Below, in pieces: positions 63,976 to 64,000 of a stretch of DNA of 64,000 nucleotides. The first letter of the stretch is position 1. Every line of letters starts with the position of its first letter. Where the stretch lies: contig JAGYXB010000825.1 in NCBI GenBank assembly GCA_022495005.1, forward strand, positions 6,634,001 through 6,698,000, written 5' to 3'. The stretch is from Rhyacophila brunnea (taxonomy: Eukaryota > Arthropoda > Insecta > Trichoptera > Rhyacophilidae). The notes beneath the pieces are model-generated. The model had not been told where the DNA came from, made no database searches, and saw only the letters and a list, made by a program, of their open reading frames with translations. The translations under genes were made by a program, and so were the position numbers.

Positions 63976-64000
63976 TATTGGAGTTTTTCAGATGCATACC

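Noticed and set aside
1..64000. CRISPR array, operon or bacterial features
   Set aside because: No spaced direct repeats or ribosome-binding architecture; the window is eukaryotic with spliced genes.

Overview
The window looks like insect nuclear DNA. It is AT-rich, its genes are split by introns with GT..AG borders, and it is packed with animal-type transposable elements (mariner, piggyBac, Tigger/pogo, hAT, LINEs, tRNA-derived SINEs). A short run of the arthropod telomere unit TTAGG is also present. The AT texture and frequent TAGGTACC-like words would fit a sap-sucking hemipteran, but that is only an impression; I cannot name the species.

Two host genes are visible, arranged head to head. 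The main one is on the minus strand and covers about 5.75-52.78 kb. I reconstructed 22 coding exons, all with consistent splice phases (1110 codons from the ATG). They encode the bridge-like lipid transfer protein 3 family (BLTP3 = UHRF1BP1/UHRF1BP1L/SHIP164), with an N-terminal chorein-type segment. The family's C-terminal part is not seen, so the gene probably continues past the left edge. The second gene is on the plus strand, with three coding exons between 53.70 and 62.35 kb (304 aa). It carries a CFAP97/Hemingway-type motif, which points to a ciliary or sperm axoneme protein. The two ATGs are 912 bp apart, so the intergenic stretch 52.79-53.70 kb probably holds a divergent promoter.

The rest is intron and 3' flank filled with mobile DNA. 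By region: 0.5-1.04 kb, a MITE split by a SINE; 2.15-2.71 kb, a Tigger relic; 5.2 kb, a small hAT-like MITE; 6.3-7.8 kb, a 5'-truncated LINE with an 11-bp target duplication; 8.7-9.2 kb, a deleted Tigger; 10.0-10.8 kb, a decayed mariner-like relic; 17.9-19.2 kb, mariner copy A; 19.4-19.9 kb, a hAT MITE; 20.1-20.9 kb, a Tigger relic. At 21.47-28.44 kb there is a multi-level nest: Tigger, then piggyBac, then a TIR element with many subterminal motifs, then a smaller repeat, then a 200-bp hairpin. At 29.8-31.1 kb is mariner copy B, abutting an inverted-repeat element that contains a tRNA-like sequence. Next come 34.1-36.0 kb, a hAT with a perfect 8-bp target duplication; 37.2-37.8 kb, AT-rich tandem repeats beside an unexplained GC-richer ORF; 40.1-41.0 kb, a LINE; 41.5-42.2 kb, a hAT-like element; 42.7-44.0 kb, mariner copy C with an intact 351-aa DD34D transposase; 44.6-50.4 kb, LINE and SINE pieces. 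The introns and 3' flank of the CFAP97 gene hold at least six further short TIR elements, five of them with 8-bp target duplications.

Host exon calls rest on conserved protein similarity recalled from the family, on canonical splice sites and on phase closure. No database search was possible.
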